NCBI RefSeq assembly: GCF_000526695.1
Contig: NZ_JAGO01000013.1
Location: 248,001 to 312,000, forward strand
Reading direction: 5' to 3'
Origin: Carnimonas nigrificans ATCC BAA-78
Lineage (GTDB): Bacteria > Pseudomonadota > Gammaproteobacteria > Pseudomonadales > Halomonadaceae
DNA length: 64,000 nucleotides
The notes beneath the pieces are model-generated. The model made no database searches, was not told where the DNA came from, and was given only the letters and a program-made list of their open reading frames with translations. The position numbers were made by a program, and so were the translations under genes. Shown in pieces: positions 1-8,645 of the stretch (position 1 is its first letter; the number at the start of each line of letters is the position of its first letter).

Positions 1-4
1 CCAA

Positions 5-53
5 TGTATAGAATATACATACTAATAATAGAATTTTAGAAAAATATATTCCA
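5..53. promoter_or_regulatory. Candidate operator region upstream of the first Gfo/Idh/MocA gene
   Basis: AT-rich leader. It holds a dyad at 5-19 (TGTATA-gaa-TATACA, perfect 6-bp arms) and, at 39-53, the sequence GAAAAATATATTCCA. The reverse complement of the latter is identical over 15 bases to 2271-2285, upstream of iolC. The core reads GGAA-N6-TTTC on the minus strand. I infer a binding site for a dimeric regulator of the inositol genes; the regulator itself is not in the window. Confidence 0.5.
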
Positions 54-102
54 GTGTGGCGCGAAGGTTGACCAATGTCCATGAACCCGAAGGAGCATGT
101 CC

Positions 103-1107
103 ATGCAACGCTTAGTGAACTGGGGAGTTCTCGGTGGTAGTGCCGACATCGCACGCAAATCCTTTATGCCTGCGATCTGCGCAGCTTCCAATGCGCGCCC
201 ACTGGCGCTGGCAAGCCGACAATCGGCCACTGATCTGGCCGCCCAACATGGCTTCGAGCGCGCCTACAGTGATTACACCGCTTTGCTGGAAGATAGCGAT
301 GTAGAGGTAGTTTATCTGCCGTTACCTAACCATTTACACGCTGAATGGGCTATCAGAGCAGCTGAACAGGGCAAGCACGTAGTATGCGAGAAGCCTGCTG
401 CGCTGGGTGTCAGTGAGGCGCGCACGATTATTGATGCATGCAAGGCCAACGGCGTTCGCTTTATGGAGGCCTTCATGTATCAGTTCCATCCTCAGCACGC
501 CAGAGTCAGAGAGCTGATACGCCAAGGCGAAATAGGCACCGTGCAACTGATCAATCTGCGCCACAGTTTCTATATGCCGGATGATGCTCATGGTTTTCGC
601 CTGCAATCACTTGAGCAGGGCGGTGGCGCCCTTTATGACATCGGCTGCTACTGCCTGCATCTAAGCCGACAGCTGCTCGGTGAGCCATCGGCTCTCTGCT
701 GTCTTGGCGAGCTTGATAATCCCTTTGGCTGCGACCTCACCAGCGCCGGCACTCTGCTGTTTGAGTCCGGAGCCGTCGCCCATTTCGATTGCTCGATGAA
801 GGCCCCTGACCGTAACAGCTATGAGGTCGTGGGTAGCCTTGGCACGTTGTCAGTGCCCACTGCTTTTGTGCCGCAACCAGATGGCCTCGGCAGCGTAGAG
901 CTGACACGCAAGAACGGCGAGGTTACCCGCGAGACATTCCATTGTGATCACTATCTGGCAGGCGTTGAGGCTTTTTCTGCGGCACTGCTGGGTGAGGGCG
1001 AATTGCCCACCTCGCCTGGCGATACGCTGGCTAATGAACGGGTGCTGGAGGCTTGCGCCAGCTCATTGATCAACCGTCGCTTGGTGACCTTTCCAACCAA
1101 CGTGTAA
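103..1107 (+). CDS. Gfo/Idh/MocA family NAD(P)-dependent oxidoreductase
   Basis: A cytoplasmic dehydrogenase of 334 aa, expected to oxidise or reduce a hydroxyl or keto group of a sugar or cyclitol with NAD(P). The N-terminal Rossmann fold starts at WGVLGGSADIA, and the family's catalytic-lysine motif EKP occurs near residue 98. The later segment GGGALYDIGCYC is typical of the glucose-fructose oxidoreductase/xylose dehydrogenase branch. An upstream ATG at 97 is in frame, but AGGAG at 91-95 sits 7 nt before the ATG at 103 and only 1 nt before 97, so 103 is chosen. The next gene starts 39 nt downstream on the same strand, so they are probably cotranscribed. The exact substrate cannot be read from the sequence; an inositol or inosose derivative is inferred from context. 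Confidence 0.85.
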   Translation: MQRLVNWGVLGGSADIARKSFMPAICAASNARPLALASRQSATDLAAQHGFERAYSDYTALLEDSDVEVVYLPLPNHLHAEWAIRAAEQGKHVVCEKPAALGVSEARTIIDACKANGVRFMEAFMYQFHPQHARVRELIRQGEIGTVQLINLRHSFYMPDDAHGFRLQSLEQGGGALYDIGCYCLHLSRQLLGEPSALCCLGELDNPFGCDLTSAGTLLFESGAVAHFDCSMKAPDRNSYEVVGSLGTLSVPTAFVPQPDGLGSVELTRKNGEVTRETFHCDHYLAGVEAFSAALLGEGELPTSPGDTLANERVLEACASSLINRRLVTFPTNV

Positions 1108-1146
1108 ACGTCATTCCAGTCGTTATTCATCAGGGAGTTGAAGACC

Positions 1147-2112
1147 ATGAAAATAGGTATGGTAACGGATAGTCTGTCCCACTTGAGCCTGGATGAAATG
1201 CTTGATTTTGCGGCTCAGCAGGAGATTGATTGCATTGAATTGAATGCAGGTAACTGGGGAACCACGACCCATCTTGGAGAACCTGCCGAGCTGATCGAGA
1301 GCAAGCAGCGTCGCCGTGAGATATTGGCAAAAATCAAGGATCGTGGCCTGAGTATTTCAGCGCTCAATGCCAACGGCAACCAGCTTCATCCGGTATCAGG
1401 CCCTCAGCATGCCCAGCGCATTGAAGAGACCATCGAACTTGCCGCGCTACTGGAAGTGGAGCGCGTGGTGATGATGTCCGGCCTTCCTGCCGGTGGGCCG
1501 CAGGATCGCACTCCTAACTGGGTTGTGAGTTCGTGGCCTACCGAGACACAACAGATTCTCGACTACCAATGGAATGAAATAGCCATTCCATATTGGCGTC
1601 GGCTCGACGAATTTGCAGCGAGCCATGATGTTCAGCAGTTGTGTATCGAAGCCCATGGCAACCAACTGGTCTATAACGCACCCACCTTCTTGCGCTTGCG
1701 TGACGCCATCGGCCCGCGCATTGGGCTTAATCTCGACCCTAGCCATTTGATTTGGATGGGGGGCGATCCTATTGCCATGGTGGAGCAGTGCGCTGACTAC
1801 ATCTATCACGTACATGCCAAGGACGCCGCGCTCGACGCGCGTAACGTCGCACTCAATACGCGCCTCGATCACCAGCCGATGGCCCATCAAACCAACCGTG
1901 CCTGGTCATATCTGACACTGGGCTATGGGCAGGATGAGCATTGGTGGCGCAGGTTTGGCTACGCCCTGCAGACAGCGGGACTGGGGGATCGTGTGCTAAG
2001 CATCGAGCATGAAGATATGCAGCTTTCTCGATGTGAAGGTGTGCGTCGTTCCGTTGAGTTATTGCGTCGCTGCATTCCCCGCGAGGCGGCGGATTATCAA
2101 CTGCCGGAATAG
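1147..2112 (+). CDS. Sugar phosphate isomerase/epimerase family TIM-barrel protein
   Basis: A 321-aa protein of the AP-endonuclease-2-like TIM-barrel family, whose members isomerise, epimerise or dehydrate sugars and cyclitols with a divalent metal. Likely metal ligands are visible in order: E in CIEAHGN, D and H in NLDPSHLIWMGGD, H in YHVHAKD, and E in SIEHED. AGGGAG at 1132-1137 is 9 nt before ATG 1147; the earlier in-frame TTG at 1138 directly abuts that site and is rejected. It pairs with the upstream dehydrogenase, an arrangement common for oxidise-then-isomerise steps on sugars. It is not a close match to IolE or IolI by eye. The substrate is unknown. Confidence 0.82.
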   Translation: MKIGMVTDSLSHLSLDEMLDFAAQQEIDCIELNAGNWGTTTHLGEPAELIESKQRRREILAKIKDRGLSISALNANGNQLHPVSGPQHAQRIEETIELAALLEVERVVMMSGLPAGGPQDRTPNWVVSSWPTETQQILDYQWNEIAIPYWRRLDEFAASHDVQQLCIEAHGNQLVYNAPTFLRLRDAIGPRIGLNLDPSHLIWMGGDPIAMVEQCADYIYHVHAKDAALDARNVALNTRLDHQPMAHQTNRAWSYLTLGYGQDEHWWRRFGYALQTAGLGDRVLSIEHEDMQLSRCEGVRRSVELLRRCIPREAADYQLPE

Positions 2113-2171
2113 AAAACACCTCATCCTTTAGATGTACTCCTGCCTTTATCTTTAGCGTTAATGCTCTTCAA

Positions 2172-2205
2172 AATCCCGCGCTGCGGCTGGCAGTGGCGCG
2201 GGATT
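2172..2205 (+). terminator. Hairpin after the first two-gene unit
   Basis: A perfect 10-bp stem (AATCCCGCGC at 2172-2181 with GCGCGGGATT at 2196-2205) and a 14-nt loop. There is no good T-run on the 3' side, so it may be a weak or factor-assisted terminator. It separates the first two genes from the iolC promoter region. Confidence 0.45.
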
Positions 2206-2260
2206 CCGCTGAACCACCAACCTCCAGCTATACCAAAGTAATAGAATCAAAATATTGAAA

Positions 2261-2300
2261 TGAAAAAATATGGAATATATTTTTCATACATGGATTCCAT
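2261..2300 (+). promoter_or_regulatory. Candidate shared operator upstream of iolC
   Basis: GGAATATATTTTTCAT at 2272-2287 matches 39-53 (inverted) and 14000-14015 (one mismatch). The wider segment from 2261 reads TGAAAAAATAT-gga-ATATATTTTTCA, an imperfect dyad. A second short dyad, ATGGATTCCAT, follows at 2290-2300. The iolC start is about 95 bases downstream. The GGAA-N6-TTTC core is one base from the GGAA-N6-TTCC motif that I recall for RpiR-type IolR in Sinorhizobium. The role as an inositol-responsive operator is inferred. Confidence 0.55.
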
Positions 2301-2381
2301 TTCGCTCCATTTTGCTATCGCAGGCTCTCAGCCGAGGCTGATAACCAGAATAGAGCCCGCTCTTAATAACCGGAGGCTGTC

Positions 2382-4334
2382 ATGTCACAACCACTCGAGG
2401 TGATCTGTCTGGGACGCGCTGCCGTCGATCTCTACGCGGATCAGATCGGCGCTCGGCTCGAAGACGTTACCAGCTTCAGCAAGTATCTTGGCGGCAGTTC
2501 GGCCAATGCCTGCTATGGTGCTGCCCGTCTCGGCCTTGGTGCTGCCATGCTGGCGCGTGTTGGTGATGAGCAGATGGGTAACTTCGTGCGTGAGGAGCTT
2601 GCCAGGGCTGGTGTTGATGTTAGCCATATGCCCGTTGACCCCGATCGTTCCACTGCGCTGGCAATACTTGCCATCAAGGATCGCGATACTTTCCCGCTGC
2701 TTTTCTATCGCAACGATTGCGCCGATATGGCGACCTGCGCCGATGATGTTGCGCCAGAGTTCATCGCAAGTGCCAAGGCTTTCGCCATTACCGGCACCCA
2801 CCTCTCGACGGAAACCACAGCAGGTGCCTGCCGCAAGGCGCTTGATGCTGCTCATCAGGCGGGTACCAGGTGTCTTCTCGATATCGACTACCGCCCGGTG
2901 CTTTGGGGGCTGACGCGCCTCGGAGATGGTGAAACGCGTTTTGTTGCTCATCAGCAGGTAACCGAACACTTGCAACAGTGGCTGGGTGATTTCGATGTCA
3001 TCGTTGGCACCGAAGAAGAGTTCCATATCGCTGGCGGCACCACTGATACCATTGCTGCACTCAAGCGGGTACGTGAGCTTACCCAGGCTGTTCTGGTCTG
3101 CAAGTTAGGGGCTTTGGGCTGCACGATCTTTCCAGGCGCAGTAGGGGATAGCGTTGAAGACGGCGTGCTGGTCAAGGGCGTCAAGGTGGACGTGCTTAAT
3201 GTGCTGGGTGCCGGGGATGCCTTCATGGCGGGCTTTATGCGCGGCTATCTGCGCGATGAAAGCTGGGAGACCTGCGCTGCTTATGCCAATGCCTGCGGTG
3301 CTTTGGTGGTCTCACGCCATGGCTGTGCGCCCGCCATGCCTACCGAAGAAGAGCTGTTTGACTACCTTGAACGCCGCACCAGCGTGCCGCGTCCTGATCT
3401 TGATCAGCAGCTTAATCATCTTCATCGCGTCACCACACGCGCACCGTCCGAATGGCCCCTGGTGTGTGGCCTGGCCTTCGATCACCGTCGTCAGCTGAGT
3501 GACATTGTCATTGAGACAGGAGCGGACGAGGCACGGCTACCAAAGCTCAAGGAGCTTTTGATCGCGGCTACCGAGCAGGGGGTCTCCCGCAGTGGGCTGC
3601 CAGTACCGCCGGCCATTCTCTGCGATGACATCTATGGTCAAGATGCGCTTAACGCCGCTTCGGGGCGTGGCTGGTGGATTGGGCGACCGGTGGAATTGCC
3701 TGGCTCCCGTCCATTGCGGTTCCAACACGGCGACGATATTGGCTCGCAGCTACGTTTCTGGCCCCATGAGCACATTATCAAATGTTTGTGCTTCTACCAT
3801 CCTGATGACGAGTACGCTCTGCGTGTCGACCAGGAGCAGAAGCTGCAGCAGCTCTATCAAGCCGCATTGGTATCGGGGCATGAGCTGCTGATTGAAATTA
3901 TCCCTCCCCGTGACATGGCGTCTGACGACATGACGCTTGCCCGTGCGCTGAAGCGTCTCTACAACCTTGGCATTCGCCCCGACTGGTGGAAGCTTCCATC
4001 CATGAGCGATACCGCGTGGCACAACATCACGCAGGTCATCGACGGTGCGGATCGTCACTGTCGGGGTGTAGTGCTGCTGGGCCTGGACGCTCCCATGGAG
4101 GAGATCAAAGAGGGCTTCGCTACTGCCCAGCGCCACTCGATCTGCAAAGGGTTCACTGTGGGTCGCACGCTCTTTGCGAGCGCCGCCCGTGACTGGCTGG
4201 CCGGTGATCTTGATGACAATGCCTTTGTTGAGCGCGTGGCTGATAACTACGCCGAGTTGATCTCTTGCTGGACCGAGTTGCGTGGTCCTCATGCAGCCAC
4301 TGATTCCGTTAGCACTCAGGGAGCCTTGTCATGA
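2382..4334 (+). CDS. iolC: 5-dehydro-2-deoxygluconokinase fused to a DUF2090 domain
   Basis: A 650-aa fusion. Residues 1 to about 320 are a PfkB-family kinase that phosphorylates 5-dehydro-2-deoxy-D-gluconate in myo-inositol catabolism. The N-terminal GGSSANACYGAARLGL and the anion-hole motif VLGAGDAFMAGFMRGYL are both present. Residues about 325-640 form a DUF2090 domain. This architecture is widespread in proteobacterial IolC, and the extra domain is thought to supply the 2-deoxy-5-keto-gluconate-6-phosphate aldolase step usually done by IolJ. No separate iolJ is visible here, which fits. The start ATG follows GGAGG with good spacing. The stop overlaps the iolD start by 4 bases (ATGA), indicating translational coupling. 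Confidence 0.95.
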   Translation: MSQPLEVICLGRAAVDLYADQIGARLEDVTSFSKYLGGSSANACYGAARLGLGAAMLARVGDEQMGNFVREELARAGVDVSHMPVDPDRSTALAILAIKDRDTFPLLFYRNDCADMATCADDVAPEFIASAKAFAITGTHLSTETTAGACRKALDAAHQAGTRCLLDIDYRPVLWGLTRLGDGETRFVAHQQVTEHLQQWLGDFDVIVGTEEEFHIAGGTTDTIAALKRVRELTQAVLVCKLGALGCTIFPGAVGDSVEDGVLVKGVKVDVLNVLGAGDAFMAGFMRGYLRDESWETCAAYANACGALVVSRHGCAPAMPTEEELFDYLERRTSVPRPDLDQQLNHLHRVTTRAPSEWPLVCGLAFDHRRQLSDIVIETGADEARLPKLKELLIAATEQGVSRSGLPVPPAILCDDIYGQDALNAASGRGWWIGRPVELPGSRPLRFQHGDDIGSQLRFWPHEHIIKCLCFYHPDDEYALRVDQEQKLQQLYQAALVSGHELLIEIIPPRDMASDDMTLARALKRLYNLGIRPDWWKLPSMSDTAWHNITQVIDGADRHCRGVVLLGLDAPMEEIKEGFATAQRHSICKGFTVGRTLFASAARDWLAGDLDDNAFVERVADNYAELISCWTELRGPHAATDSVSTQGALS

Positions 4335-6175
4335 GCACTGTTCGACTCACCATGGCGCAGGCGCTGGTACGCTATCTTGCGGCTCAAAGCATCGAAGTGG
4401 ATGGTCAGGTAGAGCCACTCTTTGCAGGTGTCTTTGCGATTTTCGGGCATGGCAATGTGGCAGGTATGGGTGAGGCGCTGTATCACTGCCAGGACAGCCT
4501 GCCCACCCTGCGCGCTCACAATGAGCAGGGCATGGCGCATGCTGCCATCGCGTTTGCCAAACAGCAGCGCCGTCGCAGAATGATGGCCTGCACTACCTCG
4601 ATAGGCCCGGGAGCGCTCAATATGGTGACGGCAGCTGGTCTGGCCCACGCCAACCGCTTGCCAGTGCTGTTGTTGCCCGGGGATACCTTTGCCAGCCGAG
4701 CACCTGATCCGGTGTTGCAGCAGGTAGAGCATTTCGGTTCGCCCTCGACGACAGTCAACGACTGCTTTAGACCGGTATCGCGCTATTTCGACCGTATTAA
4801 TCGCCCTGAACAGCTATTGAGCAGCTTGCCCGCAGCGCTTGCGACCTTGCTCGATCCTGTTGATTGCGGACCCGCCACGCTGGCACTGCCGCAGGATGTG
4901 CAAACCTTCGCTTACGACTATCCAGAAGCGTTCTTTACTCCCCAGGTACACCGTGTGCGTCGCCCTGCTATCGAGCAGTGTCAGCTTGATGCGGCAGTAG
5001 AAGCATTACTCAAGGCTGAACGGCCATTGATCATTAGCGGTGGCGGCACGCTCTATTCAGGCGCGGAAGAAGTGCTGGCGAACATTGCGGAGCAGCATGG
5101 CATTCCCGTGGCTGAAAGCCAGGCAGGAAAGGGGGCGCTAAGCGCCCACCATCCTTTCAATGTCGGGGCGATTGGAGTGACTGGCAGCGCCGCAGCCAAT
5201 GCGTTGGCGCGTGAGGCCGACGTCATCCTTGCCGTGGGGACACGCCACCAGGATTTCACTTCCGGCTCATGGGCACTCTATACCGAGCAGCTCCCTCTAC
5301 TGATCAATCTCAATGTCGCGCGCCACGACGCCTTTAAACACAACGCTCTGGCGGTCATCGGTGATGCTCTGGAGGGGCTTCAGGCTATTTCCGAGCGCCT
5401 TGATGGTTGGCAGGCATCTTCTGAGTGGCAACAGCGTAGCCGTGATGAACGCGATGCCTGGCTCAAGGTGGTTGAGCAGGTAACAGCGCCCACTTCAGTA
5501 GCGCTTCCAAGTGATGCTCAGGTTCTGGGCGCCGTCAATCGCTCTGCCGGTGAACAGGCCACCGTCGTGTGCGCGGCCGGCGGTCTGCCAGGGGAGTTGC
5601 ACAAGCTTTGGCAGGCTTCTGGTGCCGGGAGCTATCACGTTGAGTATGGCTTCTCGTGTATGGGGTATGAGCTGGCCGGCGGCCTCGGCGTCAAGATGGC
5701 CGCCCCTGAACGCGAAGTTTATGTGCTGGTCGGAGACGGCTCTTACCTGATGCTCAACTCTGAGCTGGCGACGTCGGTGATGCTGGGTCACAAGCTGATC
5801 GTAGTAGTGCTTGATAACCGTGGCTTTGGCTGTATCAACCGTTTGCAGCATGCCACTGGCGGTGCCGGCTTCAATAATCTGCTCAAGGATTGCCGCACCG
5901 TAGGGGGTGGAGCACCCAAAACCGACTTTGCACAGCATGCGGCCGCGCTCGGCTGCCTCAGTGAGAAAGTGGAAGGCATCGAAGGGCTTGAAGCGGCGCT
6001 TGAACGGGCCAGAGCAGCAGACCGCAGCTATCTCATCACTCTCGATACAGATCCGCTCGAATCTACTGAAGAGGGCGGCGCATGGTGGGACGTGGCAGTG
6101 CCTGAAGTGTCACCCCGTGATGAGGTGAACAAGGCATATGCGGGCTATCTAGAAGCCAAGTCGCATCAGCACTGA
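4331..6175 (+). CDS. iolD: 3D-(3,5/4)-trihydroxycyclohexane-1,2-dione acylhydrolase
   Basis: A thiamine-diphosphate enzyme of 614 aa that opens the ring of trihydroxycyclohexane-dione to 5-deoxy-glucuronate in the inositol pathway. The ThDP-enzyme layout is visible: an N-terminal pyrimidine-binding domain (AHNEQGMAHAAIAFAK, with the catalytic Glu), a central domain, and a C-terminal pyrophosphate-binding motif (VGDGSYLMLNSELATSVMLG, ending in the family's N-containing segment). The length is close to the usual 610-640 aa. It overlaps iolC by 4 bases and precedes iolE by 20 nt, so it sits inside the iol operon. The product normally goes to IolB, which is absent from this window. Confidence 0.95.
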   Translation: MSTVRLTMAQALVRYLAAQSIEVDGQVEPLFAGVFAIFGHGNVAGMGEALYHCQDSLPTLRAHNEQGMAHAAIAFAKQQRRRRMMACTTSIGPGALNMVTAAGLAHANRLPVLLLPGDTFASRAPDPVLQQVEHFGSPSTTVNDCFRPVSRYFDRINRPEQLLSSLPAALATLLDPVDCGPATLALPQDVQTFAYDYPEAFFTPQVHRVRRPAIEQCQLDAAVEALLKAERPLIISGGGTLYSGAEEVLANIAEQHGIPVAESQAGKGALSAHHPFNVGAIGVTGSAAANALAREADVILAVGTRHQDFTSGSWALYTEQLPLLINLNVARHDAFKHNALAVIGDALEGLQAISERLDGWQASSEWQQRSRDERDAWLKVVEQVTAPTSVALPSDAQVLGAVNRSAGEQATVVCAAGGLPGELHKLWQASGAGSYHVEYGFSCMGYELAGGLGVKMAAPEREVYVLVGDGSYLMLNSELATSVMLGHKLIVVVLDNRGFGCINRLQHATGGAGFNNLLKDCRTVGGGAPKTDFAQHAAALGCLSEKVEGIEGLEAALERARAADRSYLITLDTDPLESTEEGGAWWDVAVPEVSPRDEVNKAYAGYLEAKSHQH

Positions 6176-6195
6176 TCTCTACCAAGGACAAGACC

Positions 6196-7089
6196 ATGTC
6201 AATTCGTCTGGGCATTAACCCTTTGAGCTGGACCAACGATGATCTTCCCACTCTCGGTGATGAAACGCCGCTTGAGACGTGCCTGCGCGAGAGCCGAGAG
6301 GCAGGCTTTGAAGGCGTCGAGCTGGGGCGCAAGTTCCCGCGTACTGCCGAGCAGTTGAAGCCGCTGCTTGAGGTGGATGACTTAGCACTGGCATCCGGCT
6401 GGTATTCAAGTCACCTGCTTGAACATAGCGTCGAACAGGAGCTACAGCTTCTGGAGCCACACTTGCGCCTGCTCAAGGCTTTTAACGTAACCGCCATGGT
6501 GTTCTGCGATACCAGTCGCTGTGTACACCTGGATCAGCAATGCCCGCTATCGCAGCGGCCCCGCATGAGTGATGAGGAGTGGCAAGGCTTTTGTGCGGAT
6601 CTTGAAGTGATGGCACGTCATCTCGCCGATCACGGTATTGCGCTCGCCTACCATCACCATATGGGCACGGTGGTGCAGAGCGGCGATGACATTGATCGCC
6701 TGATGGAGAACACCAGTGATCAGGTGGGGCTGCTGCTCGATACCGGGCACTGTGCCTTTGCTGGCGTGTCTCCACAGCGGGTCGCTGAGCAGTGGGGCGC
6801 GCGGGTGCGCCACCTGCATTGCAAGAATGTCAGGCTGCCGATCGTAACGGAATCTCGTAACCGGGACTTCAGCTTTCTCAACGCGGTGCTTAGCGGTGTC
6901 TTTACCGTACCCGGTGATGGCGATCTGGAGTTCGATGAGATCTTCGCGGCCCTTGAGAAGCACCACTACAGTGGCTGGGCGATCTGTGAAGCCGAACAGG
7001 ATCCGGCTGTCGCCCCGTCTCTCCGTTATGCCCGCAAGGCTCATCAGTTCCTGACTCAACAACTGCAACTGACCCGCTCTCCCGCCTGA
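6196..7089 (+). CDS. iolE: Myo-inosose-2 dehydratase
   Basis: A 297-aa TIM-barrel enzyme that dehydrates 2-keto-myo-inositol (scyllo-inosose) to 3D-(3,5/4)-trihydroxycyclohexane-1,2-dione. The family signature at the N-terminus (INPLSWTNDD) and GFEGVELGRKFP are present. So are metal-site segments: LAYHHHMGTVV, LLLDTGHCAF, RHLHCKN and the C-terminal CEAEQDP. An AAGGACAAG ribosome binding site precedes the ATG. It lies between iolD and mmsA. A second gene at 8646 is a clear paralogue; this copy is the more canonical in length and motifs. Confidence 0.93.
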   Translation: MSIRLGINPLSWTNDDLPTLGDETPLETCLRESREAGFEGVELGRKFPRTAEQLKPLLEVDDLALASGWYSSHLLEHSVEQELQLLEPHLRLLKAFNVTAMVFCDTSRCVHLDQQCPLSQRPRMSDEEWQGFCADLEVMARHLADHGIALAYHHHMGTVVQSGDDIDRLMENTSDQVGLLLDTGHCAFAGVSPQRVAEQWGARVRHLHCKNVRLPIVTESRNRDFSFLNAVLSGVFTVPGDGDLEFDEIFAALEKHHYSGWAICEAEQDPAVAPSLRYARKAHQFLTQQLQLTRSPA

Positions 7090-7122
7090 AGAAGCTGGTG
7101 TCACTACGCAAGGAGATTTCCC

Positions 7123-8619
7123 ATGCAACGTATTACCCATTTTGTTGACGGCAGCTCTACCTCTCTCGAATCGACCCGTACGTCGGCGGTGTATAACCCT
7201 TCCACGGGTGAGCAAAGCGGTGAGGTATTGCTCGCTTCTGCCGACGATACGCGGGCTGCCATTGCTGCCGCCGCAAGAGCCTTTCCGGCGTGGTCAGCTC
7301 TCTCTCCTCTGAAACGCGCACGAGTGCTGTTTAACTACAAAGCGCTATTGGAGAAGCACGCTGATGAATTGACGACGCTGATCTCGAATGAGCATGGCAA
7401 GGTCTTCTCCGATGCGCGCGGTGAGCTTACCCGTGGTATCGAAGTGGTCGAGTTCGCCTGCGGTATGCCTCATCTACAAAAAGGTGAAAATTCACCTCAG
7501 GTAGGAACGGGCATCGACAGCTTCTCACTGATGCAGCCATTGGGCGTATGTGCGGGCATCACACCCTTCAATTTCCCGGCGATGGTGCCTATGTGGATGT
7601 TCCCCATCGCTATTGCAGCCGGTAACACCTTCGTACTGAAGCCTTCTGAAAAAGATCCTTCCGCTACCAAGCGGATGGTGGAGCTATTCAGTGAGGCAGG
7701 TTTGCCCGATGGCGTACTCAACCTGATCAATGGTGATAAAGAGTCGGTGGATGTGCTGCTGACAGATCCTGCTATTGAGGCGGTGAGCTTTGTTGGTTCG
7801 ACACCGATTGCGGAATACGTTTACAGCACGGCTTCAGCGCACGGCAAGCGCGTACAGGCGCTAGGGGGAGCCAAAAACCACATGGTGGTGATGCCTGACG
7901 CTGATCTTGACCAGACAGCGGATGCGTTGATTGGCGCCGCTTATGGCAGCGCCGGTGAACGCTGCATGGCAATTTCGGTGGCGGTGCCCGTTGGCGAAGA
8001 GACCGCTGAAAAGCTGCGCAGCAAACTGCTTGAGCGCCTCGATAGATTGAGAATTGGTCCGAGCATCGTTGATGGGCAGGACAATGATATGGGGCCTCTG
8101 GTCTCCCGTGCTCATCTCGACAAGGTGAGTGGCTATATCGCTTCTGGCGTAGAGCAGGGGGCTGAGCTGGTGCGTGATGGTCGCAATTTTGAGGCTGACG
8201 GGAATGGCTTCTTCATTGGCGGCACGTTATTCGATCACGCCAAGCCTGGAATGCGTATCTATGACGAAGAGATTTTTGGCCCGGTGCTGACGATTGTTCG
8301 AGCCGCCAGCTTTGATGAAGCCCTTGAACTCGTCAACGCACATGAGTTTGGCAACGGCTCTGCCATCTTTACGCGCGACGGCGACAGCGCGCACCAGTAC
8401 TACAGCCGCGTCAAGGCGGGCATGGTCGGTATCAATGTGCCGATCCCGGTACCCATGGCGTTCCACTGTTTCGGTGGCTGGAAGCGCTCTCTGTTTGGTG
8501 CCTTGCACACTCATGGGCCGGATGGCGTGCGCTTCTACACCCGCATGAAAACGGTGACCGCGCGCTGGCCGTCTGGATTACGTGAGCAGACCAACCACTT
8601 CACCATGCCAACCAACTGA
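7123..8619 (+). CDS. mmsA: Methylmalonate-semialdehyde dehydrogenase (CoA-acylating)
   Basis: An aldehyde dehydrogenase of 498 aa that converts malonate semialdehyde (end of the inositol pathway) or methylmalonate semialdehyde (valine catabolism) to acetyl- or propionyl-CoA with NAD and CoA. It has the MmsA/IolA pattern: GVCAGITPFNFPAMVP, the glycine motif FVGSTPIAEYVY and the catalytic cysteine in SAGERCMAISVAV. AAGGAGA is well spaced before the ATG. Its place inside the iol operon argues for the IolA role, so iolA is an equally valid symbol. No mmsB is nearby. Confidence 0.94.
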   Translation: MQRITHFVDGSSTSLESTRTSAVYNPSTGEQSGEVLLASADDTRAAIAAAARAFPAWSALSPLKRARVLFNYKALLEKHADELTTLISNEHGKVFSDARGELTRGIEVVEFACGMPHLQKGENSPQVGTGIDSFSLMQPLGVCAGITPFNFPAMVPMWMFPIAIAAGNTFVLKPSEKDPSATKRMVELFSEAGLPDGVLNLINGDKESVDVLLTDPAIEAVSFVGSTPIAEYVYSTASAHGKRVQALGGAKNHMVVMPDADLDQTADALIGAAYGSAGERCMAISVAVPVGEETAEKLRSKLLERLDRLRIGPSIVDGQDNDMGPLVSRAHLDKVSGYIASGVEQGAELVRDGRNFEADGNGFFIGGTLFDHAKPGMRIYDEEIFGPVLTIVRAASFDEALELVNAHEFGNGSAIFTRDGDSAHQYYSRVKAGMVGINVPIPVPMAFHCFGGWKRSLFGALHTHGPDGVRFYTRMKTVTARWPSGLREQTNHFTMPTN

Positions 8620-8645
8620 GCTACGCCTTGTTGTGGAGAGTAACC

